Below, in pieces: positions 49,421 through 59,145 of a stretch of 64,000 bases of DNA. Position 1 is the stretch's first letter; the number at the start of each line of letters is the position of its first letter. The notes under the pieces are model-generated. The model worked only from the letters and a program-made list of their open reading frames with translations, was not told where the DNA came from and did no database searches. Both the position numbers and the translations under genes were made by a program. The stretch is from Streptomyces sp. NBC_01268 (GTDB taxonomy: Bacteria; Actinomycetota; Actinomycetes; Streptomycetales; Streptomycetaceae): NCBI RefSeq assembly GCF_036240795.1, contig NZ_CP108454.1, positions 4,588,001-4,652,000 on the forward strand, written 5' to 3'.

Positions 49421-50245
49421 ACCCCGCACCCCACTGGCGCCACTGGGTCCTCGGCCTCGCCGGGCTCTACTTCCTGGTGCCGCTCGCCGCCTCCGTCGTC
49501 TTCACCGTCGACGTGCCGGGCCAGGGCCTCACCCTCGACGCCTACACGCGGATCATCGGCACCGAGGGCTTCACCACCAGCCTGCTGCTCTCGCTCGGCC
49601 TCGCCGCCGTCACCATCGCCGTCGTCCTGCTGCTCGTGGTGCCCGCCATGGTCGCCCTGCGGCTCGGCGCGCCCCGGCTGCGGCCGCTCGTCGAGACGGT
49701 GTGCTCGCTGCCCCTCGTCGTCCCGCCGATCGCCTTCGTCGCCGGCCTCGGCACCGTCCTGAAGTGGGGTCCCGAACACCTCGCCCGCACCCCCCCTCTT
49801 CCAGACCTTCGTCGCCCTGCAGAACCCGGACTTCCCCGTCGTCCTGGTCCTCGCGTACGTGGTGATGGCGCTGCCCTTCACCTACCGCGCCCTCGACGCC
49901 GGCCTGCGCGCCGTCGACGTCCGCACCCTCGTCGAGGCCGCCCGCAGCTGCGGCGCCGGCCCGGTCCGCGCCCTGGTCACCGCGGTGCTGCCGAACCTGC
50001 GCGGCGCGCTGATGAACGCGGCCTTCCTCACCCTGGCCCTGGTCCTCGGCGAGTACACCGTCGCCCAGCTGCTCGGCTTCCGGCCCTTCGCCGTGTGGAT
50101 CGTGAACATCTCCGGTTCCCAGGCCCAGATGTCCGTGGCCGTCTCCGTGCTCAGCCTCCTCGTCACCTGGGTGCTGCTCCTGGCCCTCGCCGGGGCCGGC
50201 GGCCGCGCGCCCGGCGCCCGCCGCACCCGTACCGCCAAGGGATAA
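49408..50245 (+). pseudogene. ABC importer permease 2, interrupted by a one-base frameshift
   Basis: The second permease starts at 49408, overlapping the first by 13 bases. It reads correctly to about residue 127 (VAGLGTVLKWGPEHLARTP) and then loses frame in a C7 tract (49790-49796). From there the neighbouring frame continues as a good permease: TFVALQNPDFPVVLVLAYVV, then EAARSCGAGPVRALVTAVLPNLRGAL (EAA loop) and five helices to 50245. The total length is one base over a multiple of three. One C fewer would restore an intact gene of 278 residues. It is a recent mutation, a phase-variable tract or a sequencing error. If real, the importer would be inactive in this strain unless corrected in expression. 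Confidence 0.85.
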
Positions 50246-50247
50246 CC

Positions 50248-51357
50248 ATGACCGTCACCCCCACCGACGCCACGCCCGCGACCGCATCCGCCGCATCCGG
50301 CGCATCCGGCGCATCCGGCGCCGCGACCGTCGAGTTCCGCGGCCTGCGCCGCCGGTTCGGCGCGACCACCGCCCTCGACGGGCTCGACCTGACCGTCCAC
50401 CCCGGCGAACTGCTCGCCCTGCTCGGCCCCTCGGGCTGTGGCAAGACCACCGCCCTGCGCATGCTCGCCGGCTTCGAGACCCCCGACTCCGGCGCGGTCC
50501 TGGTCGACGGCCGGGACATCACCCACGTGCCGGCCCACCGGCGCGACGCGGGCATGGTCTTCCAGTCGTACAGCCTCTTCCCCCACCTCGACTGCGTCGA
50601 CAACGTGGCCTTCGGCCCCCGCATGCGCAAGGCCGGCAAGGCCGAACGGCGCAAGCAGGCCGCCGAGCTGCTCGAACTCGTCGGCCTCGGCGACAAGGGC
50701 GGGCGCTTCCCGCACCAGCTCTCCGGCGGCCAGCAGCAGCGCGTCGCCCTCGCCCGCGCCCTCGCGCTGCGCCCCCGCGTCCTGCTCCTCGACGAGCCGC
50801 TGTCCGCGCTCGACGCCAAGGTGCGGCTCACCCTCCGCGAGGAGATCCGCCGCATCCAGTCCGAACTCGGCATCACCACGCTCTTCGTGACGCACGATCA
50901 GGAGGAGGCGCTGTCCATGGCCGACCGGGTCGCCGTCATGCGGGCCGGCCGCCTCGAACAGTGCGCCGCCCCCGCCGAGCTGTACGGGCGCCCCGCGACC
51001 GCCTTCGTCGCCGAGTTCGTCGGCACCATGAGCCGCATCCCCGGCCGCCTCGACGGCGACACGGTCGAGGTCCTCGGCCGCCGCCTCCCCGTCGACGGCG
51101 AGGCACCCGCGACGGCGGAGGTCGACGTCCTCGTACGACCCGAGGACCTCAAGGTCACCACGGACGGCGCCCGCGCCGCCCGGATCGTGGCCACGGCCTT
51201 CCTCGGCGCGACGACCCGGCTCACCGTACGGCTCGCCGACGCCACCGAGGTCAAGGCCGACCTGCCCACCCACGAGGCCGCCGCCCTCGCCGCCGGGGAC
51301 GCCGTCACGGTGACCCCGCGCGAGCGCCCCGTCCTCGTCGCGGCCCGCGCCGCCTGA
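50248..51357 (+). CDS. ABC importer ATPase
   Basis: A 369-residue ATPase subunit: Walker A GPSGCGKTT, Q loop FQSYSLFPH, signature LSGGQQQRVALARAL, Walker B VLLLDEPLSALD, H loop VTHDQ and a C-terminal TOBE domain (about 285-369). The N-terminus has a short Gly/Ala/Ser stretch from three to four GCATCCGGC repeats (50288-50320). It follows permease 2 by two bases. Confidence 0.93.
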   Translation: MTVTPTDATPATASAASGASGASGAATVEFRGLRRRFGATTALDGLDLTVHPGELLALLGPSGCGKTTALRMLAGFETPDSGAVLVDGRDITHVPAHRRDAGMVFQSYSLFPHLDCVDNVAFGPRMRKAGKAERRKQAAELLELVGLGDKGGRFPHQLSGGQQQRVALARALALRPRVLLLDEPLSALDAKVRLTLREEIRRIQSELGITTLFVTHDQEEALSMADRVAVMRAGRLEQCAAPAELYGRPATAFVAEFVGTMSRIPGRLDGDTVEVLGRRLPVDGEAPATAEVDVLVRPEDLKVTTDGARAARIVATAFLGATTRLTVRLADATEVKADLPTHEAAALAAGDAVTVTPRERPVLVAARAA

Positions 51358-51437
51358 GACCGCGGCCCGCGCGACAACTGGACCGGTGGCGCGGGCCGCC
51401 CCCGCCGTACGACGACGTGAAAGAGAAAGCGACCAGC

Positions 51438-52268
51438 GTGACCATCGAACTCCCCCTGCACGCCGTCCTGTTCGACATGGACGGCACGCTCGTCGACACC
51501 GAGGGCCTGTGGTGGGAGGCGGTGGAACAGGTCGCGGGCCGCCCGCTGTCCGAGGCCGACCGCCCGGACGTCCTCGGCCGCCCGGTCGAGCACACGGCGG
51601 CCTGGCTGGCGGCGACCGGCGGCACCGGCACCACGGCCGGCCCCACCACGGGCACCACGGCCGGCCCCGCCACCGGCCCCGCCACCGACGTCCCGGCCGC
51701 GGGTGGCGACGCCCCGGCGGGCCCGGCAGGAAGCGCCCCCGCCCCCGCCCCCGCCGACACCCTCGCCGACACCCTCGCGGCCGAGCTGCACCGCGAGTTC
51801 GCCGAGCGGGTCCGGGCCGGGGTCGTGCCGCGCCCCGGCGCGCTCGCGCTGCTCGCCGCGCTCGCCCGCGACGGCGTGCCGACCGCCCTGGTCACGGCCT
51901 CGCCCCGGGCCGTCGCCGACACCGTGCTCGCCGCCCTCGGGGCGCTCGGCGCGCCGGAGTTCGCCGTCTCGGTCACCGCGGACGACACCGAGCGCACCAA
52001 GCCCGAGCCCGAGCCGTACCTCGCCGCCTGCCGCGCCCTCGGCGTCGCCCCCGAGGATTGCGTGGCCGTCGAGGACACCCCCACCGGCGTCGCCTCGGCG
52101 CAGGCGGCGGGCTGCACCGTGCTCGCGGTCCCGTCGGTCGCCCCGATCGACCCGGCGCCCCGCCGGACGGTGCGGGAGAGCCTGACGGGAGTGACGCCGG
52201 AGCTGCTGCGGTCCCTCGCCGCCCCGACCCCGGACGGCTCTGCCGGGCCGAACGGGACGGACCGCTGA
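51438..52268 (+). CDS. HAD-superfamily phosphatase with a low-complexity cap insert
   Basis: A 276-residue HAD subfamily IA hydrolase: nucleophile motif AVLFDMDGTLVDTEG, motif II VTASP, Lys motif TKPEPEPYLAA and motif IV VEDTPTGVASAQAAG. The cap carries an insert of about 50 Gly/Thr/Ala/Pro residues (roughly 60-110). GTG start at 51438; a GTG at 51417 is an alternative. It is the last gene of the importer operon and may dephosphorylate the imported compound. The sequence is closer to beta-phosphoglucomutase/GPP-type phosphatases than to phosphonoacetaldehyde hydrolase. Confidence 0.87.
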   Translation: MTIELPLHAVLFDMDGTLVDTEGLWWEAVEQVAGRPLSEADRPDVLGRPVEHTAAWLAATGGTGTTAGPTTGTTAGPATGPATDVPAAGGDAPAGPAGSAPAPAPADTLADTLAAELHREFAERVRAGVVPRPGALALLAALARDGVPTALVTASPRAVADTVLAALGALGAPEFAVSVTADDTERTKPEPEPYLAACRALGVAPEDCVAVEDTPTGVASAQAAGCTVLAVPSVAPIDPAPRRTVRESLTGVTPELLRSLAAPTPDGSAGPNGTDR

Positions 52269-52325
52269 GGGGGAGGCGGCGCGGGCGCGGGTGCCGGGGG
52301 GGCCTTGGGCCGTGCTCCGCGCCCC

Positions 52326-54848
52326 TCAGGCCTCCCCGTCCTCCAGTTCGGCCACGCCCGTGATCCGGTGCAACGGATACGTCCGCACCTCGTCGGCCGT
52401 GTGGTCGTATCCGGTCACGAAGCCGCCCTCGACCCGGACCGGCGCGATCACCCGCTGGCTGGCGGCGCCCTCCGCGTTGACGTAGCCGATCCACACGGCC
52501 GAGCCGGTGAGGGCGGCGGCCTGCACCGTGGCCAGGGTCTCGGCGGGCGAGGTGCGCGGGAGCGCGCCCGCCGCGAGCGGGGTGGCCGGCTCCTTGCGGA
52601 CGACGGTGGCGGCCCGGTCGCCCGCCCGGATCGCCCGGACCGCCGCCGTGAGCAGCGTCGCGTCCGGGGCGGGCGGGCCGTCGGGCACGGGGGCCGGGGC
52701 GGTGCGGGGCGGGGTGCGGTACGCGTCGGCGCGGGTGATCAGGACGTCGCCCTCGGCGGACTCGGCCGCCGGCGCGTACCCCATCGCCCGCAGCCCTTCC
52801 AGGAGCGCCGTCGGATCCGCCTGGGCGGCCAGCACGGTCGGCGCGAGCCGCCGCAGGCCCAGCGGGGCAGAGCGCCGGTCCGCGAGGATCTCGCCGAGCA
52901 CGGCGTCGTCGTCGCAGCGCACGTACGCGGAGGCGGCGCCGATCCGCAGGTGCCCGTGCCTGCGCGCCACGTCGTCGATCAGGTACGAGAGGGGCTGCGG
53001 CACCGGGGTGCGCGAGTGCGCGGTGAGGAAGTCCTGGAGGTCGGACGCGCTGCGCCCGGCGTCCAGGGCCCGGCGCACGGAGCCGGGCGTGAAGCGGTAG
53101 ACGGTCGCGCCGCCCTTCGACTCCACGTCGGCGAGGACCGACAGCACCTCCGCGAGCGGCCGGCGCAGCGGCCCGGGGGCGACGGCCGTCAGGTCGGCCT
53201 GCAGCAGGACGTGGTCGACGGCCTCGGGCAGCAGCGGCGCGAGCAGGGTCGCGGCCCGCGAGGCGGCGACGGACGGCTCGCAGTCGCCGGGGTGCGCGGG
53301 GTCGGGTGCGGCCTCGGCGAGCGGCAGGTTGAGCAGCGCGCGGGCGGGCGAGGCGAGCGCGCCCCGGCCGGTGACGCCGAGGAGTTCGGCCTCGTCCAGG
53401 GTCCATTCGGCGATCCGGGTGCGCAGGTCGGCGGGGGTGCCGCCCTCGGCGCCGGGCGCGGGCTCGGTGCCCGGTCCGCCGGAGCCGCCCCGTAGCGGCC
53501 GGTCCCAGCGCAGCCGGGCGAGCACCGACGCGCGGTCGGCGGCGGCGCCCGGCGGGAGGGTCGCCTGGAGGGCGAGGACCCGGTGGCGGACCTCGGGGGC
53601 GGCGGCCCGGTCCAGGCCGGGGCCGAAGGCGGCGAGGGCGCGGCCCTTGCCGTCGAGGGTGCCGATCAGGCCGGAGGTGCGGGTCGCGGCCAGCCAGGGG
53701 ACGACGAGCGCGACCCAGCGTTCGGCGGGCGGCAGGTCGAGCCAGTCGTCGTACGCGGGGGTCGGCGCGTACCGTTCGTCGGCTTCCCCGTCCGAGGCGA
53801 GCAGCCCTGCCCCGTAGAGCAGTTCCAGCCAGAACGCGGCGAGCGGTTCAGACGTGTCGAGGGCGGTCGCGGTGCGCTTGAGGTCACGCACGGCCAGACC
53901 GCCGGCCCGCAGCACCTGGGGGCCGCCCTGGTCCCAGGACTTCAGCAGCTCCTCCGCGGTCGCGAGGACCGTGTAGGCCTGGCCCGCCGCCGCGCTGTCC
54001 ACCACCTGTGGACGGTATTCGCGGGCCGTCACCACCACCGGCGCCACCGGCTCCGGGGCGCGGTGCGCCCGCCCGCCGCGCAGGTGCAGGGCCGCCTCCC
54101 GGGGCAGTACCACCGTCCGCGTCGACACCGGCAGCAGCAGCCCCCGGTCGCGCAGCCAGCGCACGGGCGGCGTCGGGGTCGCCGTCACCTCCCCGTACGG
54201 CGGGCCCCACACCAGCCGGTCGAGCACCGTGAGCGCCTCGGGCGGCGCGGTGTCGAGCAGCGCCGCCATCCTCGTACGGTCGGTGAACAGCGCGGCCAGC
54301 GCCGCGACCGCCGACACCGGGTCGTGCGTGGCGGGCAGCCCGGCCGCCGCGATGATCTCCTGGAGGCGCCCCGGCGACATGCCCGACGTCGCCTCCGCGA
54401 CCGTCGGGCCGAGCCCGGTCGGCGAGGGGTGCTGCGCCGACGGGGCGAGCAGCTCCCGCGCCGTCCGCACCAGCCGCAGCCGCTCGTCGTCGCCCCACAC
54501 CAGAGCCTGCTCGCGCAGCACCCCGACCGCGCGCGGCAGCGCCGCCTCGATCTCCGCGTCGCCGCCGTCGCCCGTCAGCAGGGCGAGGAGTACGGGGTAC
54601 GGGGCGGGGTCCGGCGCCACGGCCAGCGCCTCGGCGGTCTGCAGCGCGAACCGGTCGAGCCGCTCCAGCGCCCGGACCACGGAACCGCGGGTGCCGGCCC
54701 GGGTGGCCAGCTGCGTCAGGTCGTTGGGCACCGGCGCGAGCAGGTCGGGGCGGGCCCGCAGCAGTGCCGCGATGCCCCCGTCCGCACCGGCGCGCAGCGC
54801 CTCCGCGAGGGTGCGCGGCGCCGCGCCGACACCTGTTGCCTCGGGCAC
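52326..54848 (-). CDS. Helicase-associated protein of the XPB partner type
   Basis: An 840-residue protein of the actinobacterial family usually annotated helicase-associated or XPB/Ssl2-like, which lacks ATPase motifs itself. It is rich in short helical blocks with winged-helix-like stretches and ends in AALTGSAVWIGYVNAEGA...VIAPVRVEGGFVTGYDHTADEVRTYPLHRITGV, a WYL/SH3-like domain that may sense ligand or nucleic acid. The frame is open to 54890, but the GTG at 54848 has GGGAGG at optimal spacing. In many actinobacteria the gene is close to the XPB helicase gene; here they are 12 kb apart with the importer operon and others between. Confidence 0.85.
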   Translation of the reverse strand: MPEATGVGAAPRTLAEALRAGADGGIAALLRARPDLLAPVPNDLTQLATRAGTRGSVVRALERLDRFALQTAEALAVAPDPAPYPVLLALLTGDGGDAEIEAALPRAVGVLREQALVWGDDERLRLVRTARELLAPSAQHPSPTGLGPTVAEATSGMSPGRLQEIIAAAGLPATHDPVSAVAALAALFTDRTRMAALLDTAPPEALTVLDRLVWGPPYGEVTATPTPPVRWLRDRGLLLPVSTRTVVLPREAALHLRGGRAHRAPEPVAPVVVTAREYRPQVVDSAAAGQAYTVLATAEELLKSWDQGGPQVLRAGGLAVRDLKRTATALDTSEPLAAFWLELLYGAGLLASDGEADERYAPTPAYDDWLDLPPAERWVALVVPWLAATRTSGLIGTLDGKGRALAAFGPGLDRAAAPEVRHRVLALQATLPPGAAADRASVLARLRWDRPLRGGSGGPGTEPAPGAEGGTPADLRTRIAEWTLDEAELLGVTGRGALASPARALLNLPLAEAAPDPAHPGDCEPSVAASRAATLLAPLLPEAVDHVLLQADLTAVAPGPLRRPLAEVLSVLADVESKGGATVYRFTPGSVRRALDAGRSASDLQDFLTAHSRTPVPQPLSYLIDDVARRHGHLRIGAASAYVRCDDDAVLGEILADRRSAPLGLRRLAPTVLAAQADPTALLEGLRAMGYAPAAESAEGDVLITRADAYRTPPRTAPAPVPDGPPAPDATLLTAAVRAIRAGDRAATVVRKEPATPLAAGALPRTSPAETLATVQAAALTGSAVWIGYVNAEGAASQRVIAPVRVEGGFVTGYDHTADEVRTYPLHRITGVAELEDGEA

Positions 54849-54922
54849 GTGCGCCTCCCGGTCCAGCTCACCGATCCCCATCCGCACCACGTTAGCCCCT
54901 GCGCAGGCGCTACCGTCGTGCC

Positions 54923-55744
54923 GTGGGGATCGAGAACGACCAGTTGGTCTTCGACTATCTGAGCCGCGTCGGCGACCTGGCCCAGCAGCGCAGGATGCCG
55001 GCCGCGGAACGCCGCGAGCTGGTCACGGGCCTGCGCGACGAGATCGAACGCCGCCGCACGGTGAAGGGGGAGCCGGTGCGGGGGATCCTCGGCGACCTGG
55101 GTACGCCGGACGAGGTGGTCGGCGCGACGCCGGGCCGCGTCCCGGGCGGGCCGGCCGACGCGCCTGCGGAGGAGGAGCCGGCCGCCACGCCGGGCACCGC
55201 CGTCCCCACGCCCCGGGAGCCGGACTGGTGGCGCGCGGACGCCGGTGCCGCCGGCGATGTCGTCGACGCCATGGACGCCCCGGCGGCCCTCGGCTTCTAC
55301 GGCGGCGTGGAGATCCCGGAACTCCTGAAGCCACCGGTGGAGGACGAGGACGACGACGAGGCAGGGGACGACGAGGCCGTCGCGGGGGAGCCGGAGACCT
55401 TCCGCCGTCGCCTGTCCTTCCGCCTCGGCAGCCCCCTCCTCCTGGTCGCCGCCCTCCTCCTGCTGGCCGGCGCGGCCGGCGGCTGGCTGCTCCCGCTCGC
55501 GGCGGGCTGGCTCCTCGCCTACTTCTCGCGCGAACGGCGCGCCGCCGCCCTCGTCCTCCCGGGCCTGGCCGCCACCGGCGGCGCCGTCTGGCTGTGGGGC
55601 CGCATCGCGGGCCGCTGGGGCGAGGCCGTCCCGGCGGGCGGCGAGGCGATGGGCGCGGCCCTCTCGGACACCTGGCCCTGGACGCTGCGGGCGGCGGCCG
55701 TGGCGTCGGGGGCGTATCTGCTGTGGCGGTCGCGGCGGGGGTGA
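54923..55744 (+). CDS. HAAS-type membrane protein
   Basis: A 273-residue protein with a cytoplasmic N-terminal helical segment (about 5-60: NDQLVFDYLSRVGDLAQQRRMPAAERRELVTGLRDEIER) of the HAAS type found in PadR-associated membrane proteins. A disordered acidic linker (about 75-165) follows, then two or three hydrophobic segments near the C-terminus. GTG start. It is divergent from the helicase-associated gene. No PadR regulator is present here. Confidence 0.75.
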   Translation: MGIENDQLVFDYLSRVGDLAQQRRMPAAERRELVTGLRDEIERRRTVKGEPVRGILGDLGTPDEVVGATPGRVPGGPADAPAEEEPAATPGTAVPTPREPDWWRADAGAAGDVVDAMDAPAALGFYGGVEIPELLKPPVEDEDDDEAGDDEAVAGEPETFRRRLSFRLGSPLLLVAALLLLAGAAGGWLLPLAAGWLLAYFSRERRAAALVLPGLAATGGAVWLWGRIAGRWGEAVPAGGEAMGAALSDTWPWTLRAAAVASGAYLLWRSRRG

Positions 55745-55754
55745 CGGGGGCGGT

Positions 55755-57209
55755 TCAGGGGCCGTTCGGGTGCACCACGGCGGCGAACGGGATGGCGGCG
55801 TCGGCCGTCACGGTGAACAGGTCGAACCTGCGGTTCTCCCGTTCCGTCTCGGCGTCGCTGATGAACCCCTGACCCTTGAACGTGGAGATGGAGGCGTCGA
55901 AGTTGGAGTCGTCCTTGCCCAGTCCCCACCACGCGGTCACATAGCGGGGCTTCCGGGTGACGTTGATCAGGTTGTTGGTGTAGCGCACGGGTGAGTGGTA
56001 CGTCAGGAACTCCCCGCCGCAGTCCTTCGGGTCGCAGTGGAGGAACGCGTCCTTCTCCCAGGAGTGCTCTCCGACGCTGAAGGTGTCGAGGTCGATCCTC
56101 CCGCGGTCCATCCGCATCACCGTGATGTTCAGGTCGGCGTCGATCATGTCGAACGTCGAGGTCTTCGGGATCTCGACCATCTTGTCCTCGCTGTACTCCT
56201 CACCGGGTTCGTAGTAGCTGCCGGGTCCGGTGAAGGGGCCGACACCGAGGGCGGTGTACGTGACGGAGCCGAGGTGGAGCGACGCGTCACCCTCCCGCTC
56301 GGACCCCAGTTCCAGCGCTTGCCTGCGGTCCCGCAGCTCGTCGCTCTTCTCGACGTACCTTCCGCTGCGCCCGTAGACGTTCCAGCCGTCGGCGAGGATG
56401 TAGAGAGGCACGGGGCCGGTGTTCTTCAGCCGGAGCGTCACAGGGAGCAGGTGGACCGGCTTGTTGAGGTCCGTCCGCGGCTGCCCGAACCGCACCCAGA
56501 TCGTCAGGTTCGCCGGCGCGGCGGTGGGCTGGTAGACGGACGAGTAGGCCAGGTTCACCGCGGCGAGCAGCGCGGTGGCCGTGACGCCGGCCGCGATCTT
56601 CGTCGGGTGGGGGAGACCGCGCCACACCTTCTCCCGGATGCACACCCACAGCGCCCACAGGGACCAGAGGAAGAGCGGGATGAAGGCCAGCAGGTACGGC
56701 GTGTACTCCAGTTCCTGGAACCAGAGGAAGACCAGCAGGGTGCTGACGGTCAGCGCGATCAGGACGCCCACGAGGACGAGCGCCCCGGAGATCTTCAGAC
56801 CGCGCTTGCCCCAGTAGTCCACGGCGGCGACGGCCGCCGCCACCTCCGTCACGCCCCCGAGGATGAAGAGGAAGCCGGAGATCCGCCCCGCGAACGTCAG
56901 CGCGTCGAAGGCGTCCGGGATGCCGACGGACGTCAGCAGCGCCCAGCCGCCCACCAGCCCCGCCACCATCAGGGCCATCGTCATGCGCCGGAGCCCGGTG
57001 CGGTCGGGCCACACCTCGCTCCCGCCGCCGTGCCAGCTGACGATCGACCGGTCCTCCAGGTCGACGTCCTCGGGATACCCGTGGCGGCGCAGCAGGCGCC
57101 GTAGTTCTCGCGGAGACCAGGCGCTGCCCGCCGTCTCGCCTCCGACGCGCACCTCGCGCAGCCCTCGGGCGTTCGGTGGTTGCACCGTGGCCTTGCTACG
57201 GCGTTCCAT
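55755..57209 (-). CDS. Membrane protein, function unknown
   Basis: A 484-residue protein. An N-terminal helix region of about 65 residues (ELRRLLRRHGYPEDVDLEDRS) precedes about five membrane segments (75-95, 105-125, 132-155, 170-190, 205-225). The C-terminal 240 residues are outside the membrane, beta-rich, with two cysteines in HCDPKDCGGEF. Nothing matches a known enzyme. GC is lower in the C-terminal half. It is convergent with the HAAS-type gene by 10 bases. Confidence 0.75.
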   Translation of the reverse strand: MERRSKATVQPPNARGLREVRVGGETAGSAWSPRELRRLLRRHGYPEDVDLEDRSIVSWHGGGSEVWPDRTGLRRMTMALMVAGLVGGWALLTSVGIPDAFDALTFAGRISGFLFILGGVTEVAAAVAAVDYWGKRGLKISGALVLVGVLIALTVSTLLVFLWFQELEYTPYLLAFIPLFLWSLWALWVCIREKVWRGLPHPTKIAAGVTATALLAAVNLAYSSVYQPTAAPANLTIWVRFGQPRTDLNKPVHLLPVTLRLKNTGPVPLYILADGWNVYGRSGRYVEKSDELRDRRQALELGSEREGDASLHLGSVTYTALGVGPFTGPGSYYEPGEEYSEDKMVEIPKTSTFDMIDADLNITVMRMDRGRIDLDTFSVGEHSWEKDAFLHCDPKDCGGEFLTYHSPVRYTNNLINVTRKPRYVTAWWGLGKDDSNFDASISTFKGQGFISDAETERENRRFDLFTVTADAAIPFAAVVHPNGP

Positions 57210-57265
57210 GCCCACCAGACTCCGGCCGGGGTGGGAGGGCCGCAGCCGGTGCTGCGCTGTTGGGA

Positions 57266-58072
57266 CTAGGCGGTGTCCGCGACCTTCGCCCCCCACGGCG
57301 CCCCCGGCACCACCAGCGGCGACCCCGTCACAGGATCCGGGACCACCACCGACTCCAGCCCGAACACCTCCCGTACGAGCTCGGCGGTGACGACCTCGCC
57401 CGGGGCGCCCTCCGCGACCACCCGGCCCGCCTTCATCGCGACCAGGTGGTCGGCGTACCGGGCGGCCTGGTTCAGGTCGTGGAGGACGAGGACGACCGTG
57501 CGGCCGCGGACGTGGTTGAGGCGCCGGACCAGGTCCAGGACCTCGACCTGGTGGGCGATGTCGAGGTAGGTGGTGGGCTCGTCGAGGAGGAGCAGGTCGG
57601 TCTCCTGCGCGAGGGCCATCGCGATCCACACGCGCTGGCGCTGCCCGCCGGACAGCTCGTCCACCGAGCGCTGGGCCAGGGAGGCGACGTCGGTGCGTTC
57701 CATCGCGTCGACGACCGCCCGCTCGTCCTCCTGCGACCACTGCTTCCACCACGCCTGGTGCGGCTGCCGGCCGCGGGCGACGAGGTCGCCGACGGTGATC
57801 GCCTCGGGGGCGACGGGCGTCTGCGGGAGCAGGCCGATGGACTGGGCGATCCGCTTGGTGGGGATCTTCGCGAGCTCCTCGCCGTCGAGCAGGACGGCCC
57901 CGCCCTTCGGCTTGAGGAGCCGCCCGAGCGCCCGCAGCGTCGTGGACTTGCCGCACGCGTTGGGGCCGACGATGACGGTGACCTCGCCGTCCGGGACCGC
58001 CAGGTCCAGCTCGTGGACGACGGTCCGCTCCTCGTACGCGAGGGTCAGCTCCCGCGCGGCCAGCCTGCTCAC
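57266..58072 (-). CDS. Siderophore ABC transporter ATPase (FecE/FepC type)
   Basis: A 268-residue ATPase: Walker A GPNACGKST, Q loop LLPQTPVAPEAITV, signature LSGGQRQRVWIAMAL, Walker B DLLLLDEPTTYLDI and H loop VLHDLN. The GTG at 58072 has GGAGG seven bases upstream and overlaps the stop of the permease gene by four bases (GTGA). It energises the two FecCD permeases that precede it in the operon. No binding-protein gene is present. Confidence 0.93.
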   Translation of the reverse strand: MSRLAARELTLAYEERTVVHELDLAVPDGEVTVIVGPNACGKSTTLRALGRLLKPKGGAVLLDGEELAKIPTKRIAQSIGLLPQTPVAPEAITVGDLVARGRQPHQAWWKQWSQEDERAVVDAMERTDVASLAQRSVDELSGGQRQRVWIAMALAQETDLLLLDEPTTYLDIAHQVEVLDLVRRLNHVRGRTVVLVLHDLNQAARYADHLVAMKAGRVVAEGAPGEVVTAELVREVFGLESVVVPDPVTGSPLVVPGAPWGAKVADTA

Positions 58073-59145
58073 GATCTGCCTCCTACTCCACGGCTGCGCA
58101 TGATCAGCCAGATCAGGTACGGGGCGCCGACCGCCGCCGTGAGGACTCCCACCGGCAGTTCGACGGGGGAGAAGAGCCGCCGGCCCAGCAGGTCGGCGGC
58201 GACGACGACCAGCGCGCCCATGAGCGCCGAGCCCAGGAGCGGGATCTGGGCCGTACGGGTGGTCCGGCGGGCGATCTGCGGGGCGAGCAGCGCCACGAAG
58301 TCGACCGGCCCGGCGACGCCCGTCGCGACCGACGCCAGGATCACGCCCACCGCCACGAGGCCGAGCCGGACCCGTCCGAGCCGCACTCCGAGCGCGGTCG
58401 CCGTGTCGTCGTCGAGCGCGACCGTCCGCTGGGCGCGGGCCGCCCACAGCACGGCCGGCAGCATCACGAGCAGCGTCACGCGCAGCGGCAGCGACTCGTC
58501 CCAGCCGCGCCCGTTGAGCGAGCCGGTCATCCAGATCTGGGCCTGCTGGGCGACCAGGTAGTCGCCCTTGGTCATGAACAGGGTGGTCAGCGAGCGCAGC
58601 GCGATGGCGAAGCCGATGCCGATGAGCACGAAGCGGGTGGCGTGCAGCCCGCCGCGCCAGGCGAAGACGTACACGAGCGCGGCGGCCAGCACTCCGCCGG
58701 CGATCGAGAGGTACGGCAGGACCGTGTACGAGGCCAGCCCGAAGGTCATCGCCGCGACGGTCACCGCGCCCGCGCCCTGGCTGATGCCGATGATGTCGGG
58801 GCTGGCGAGCGGGTTGCGGGCGACGGTCTGGATGAGGGCGCCGGCGATCCCGAACGCGGCGCCGACCATGAGGCCGGTGGCGAGCCGCGGCAGCCGCAGG
58901 TCCTCGACGACGAACGCGGAGGGCGAGCGCTGCCCGGCGAGGATCTTCAGGACCTCGGTGGGGGCGACGAACCGTTCGCCGACGCAGAGGTACGCGACGC
59001 AGACGGCTGCCAGGAGGACGACGAGTCCGGCGGCGACGCGTGCGGAGCGCCGGTGCACGAGGAAGGACGCGCGCCCGGCGCGTACGAGTCCGTACCCGGC
59101 GGGGCGGACGGAGCCGGGGCGCACCGGCCGGGAGAGGGTGCTCAC
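58069..59145 (-). CDS. FecCD-family siderophore permease 2
   Basis: A 358-residue permease with about nine to ten membrane helices. FecCD marks are LRLPRLATGLMVGAAFGIAGALIQTVARNPLASPDIIGISQGAG and GPVDFVALLAPQIAR. The GTG start overlaps the previous stop by four bases. Together with permease 1 it forms the channel of an iron-siderophore importer. Confidence 0.93.
   Translation of the reverse strand: MSTLSRPVRPGSVRPAGYGLVRAGRASFLVHRRSARVAAGLVVLLAAVCVAYLCVGERFVAPTEVLKILAGQRSPSAFVVEDLRLPRLATGLMVGAAFGIAGALIQTVARNPLASPDIIGISQGAGAVTVAAMTFGLASYTVLPYLSIAGGVLAAALVYVFAWRGGLHATRFVLIGIGFAIALRSLTTLFMTKGDYLVAQQAQIWMTGSLNGRGWDESLPLRVTLLVMLPAVLWAARAQRTVALDDDTATALGVRLGRVRLGLVAVGVILASVATGVAGPVDFVALLAPQIARRTTRTAQIPLLGSALMGALVVVAADLLGRRLFSPVELPVGVLTAAVGAPYLIWLIMRSRGVGGRS

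Noticed and set aside
46311..52268. Operon as a proven 2-aminoethylphosphonate importer
   Set aside because: The HAD protein is not a phosphonoacetaldehyde hydrolase by its motifs and no transaminase is present, so the substrate is left open.
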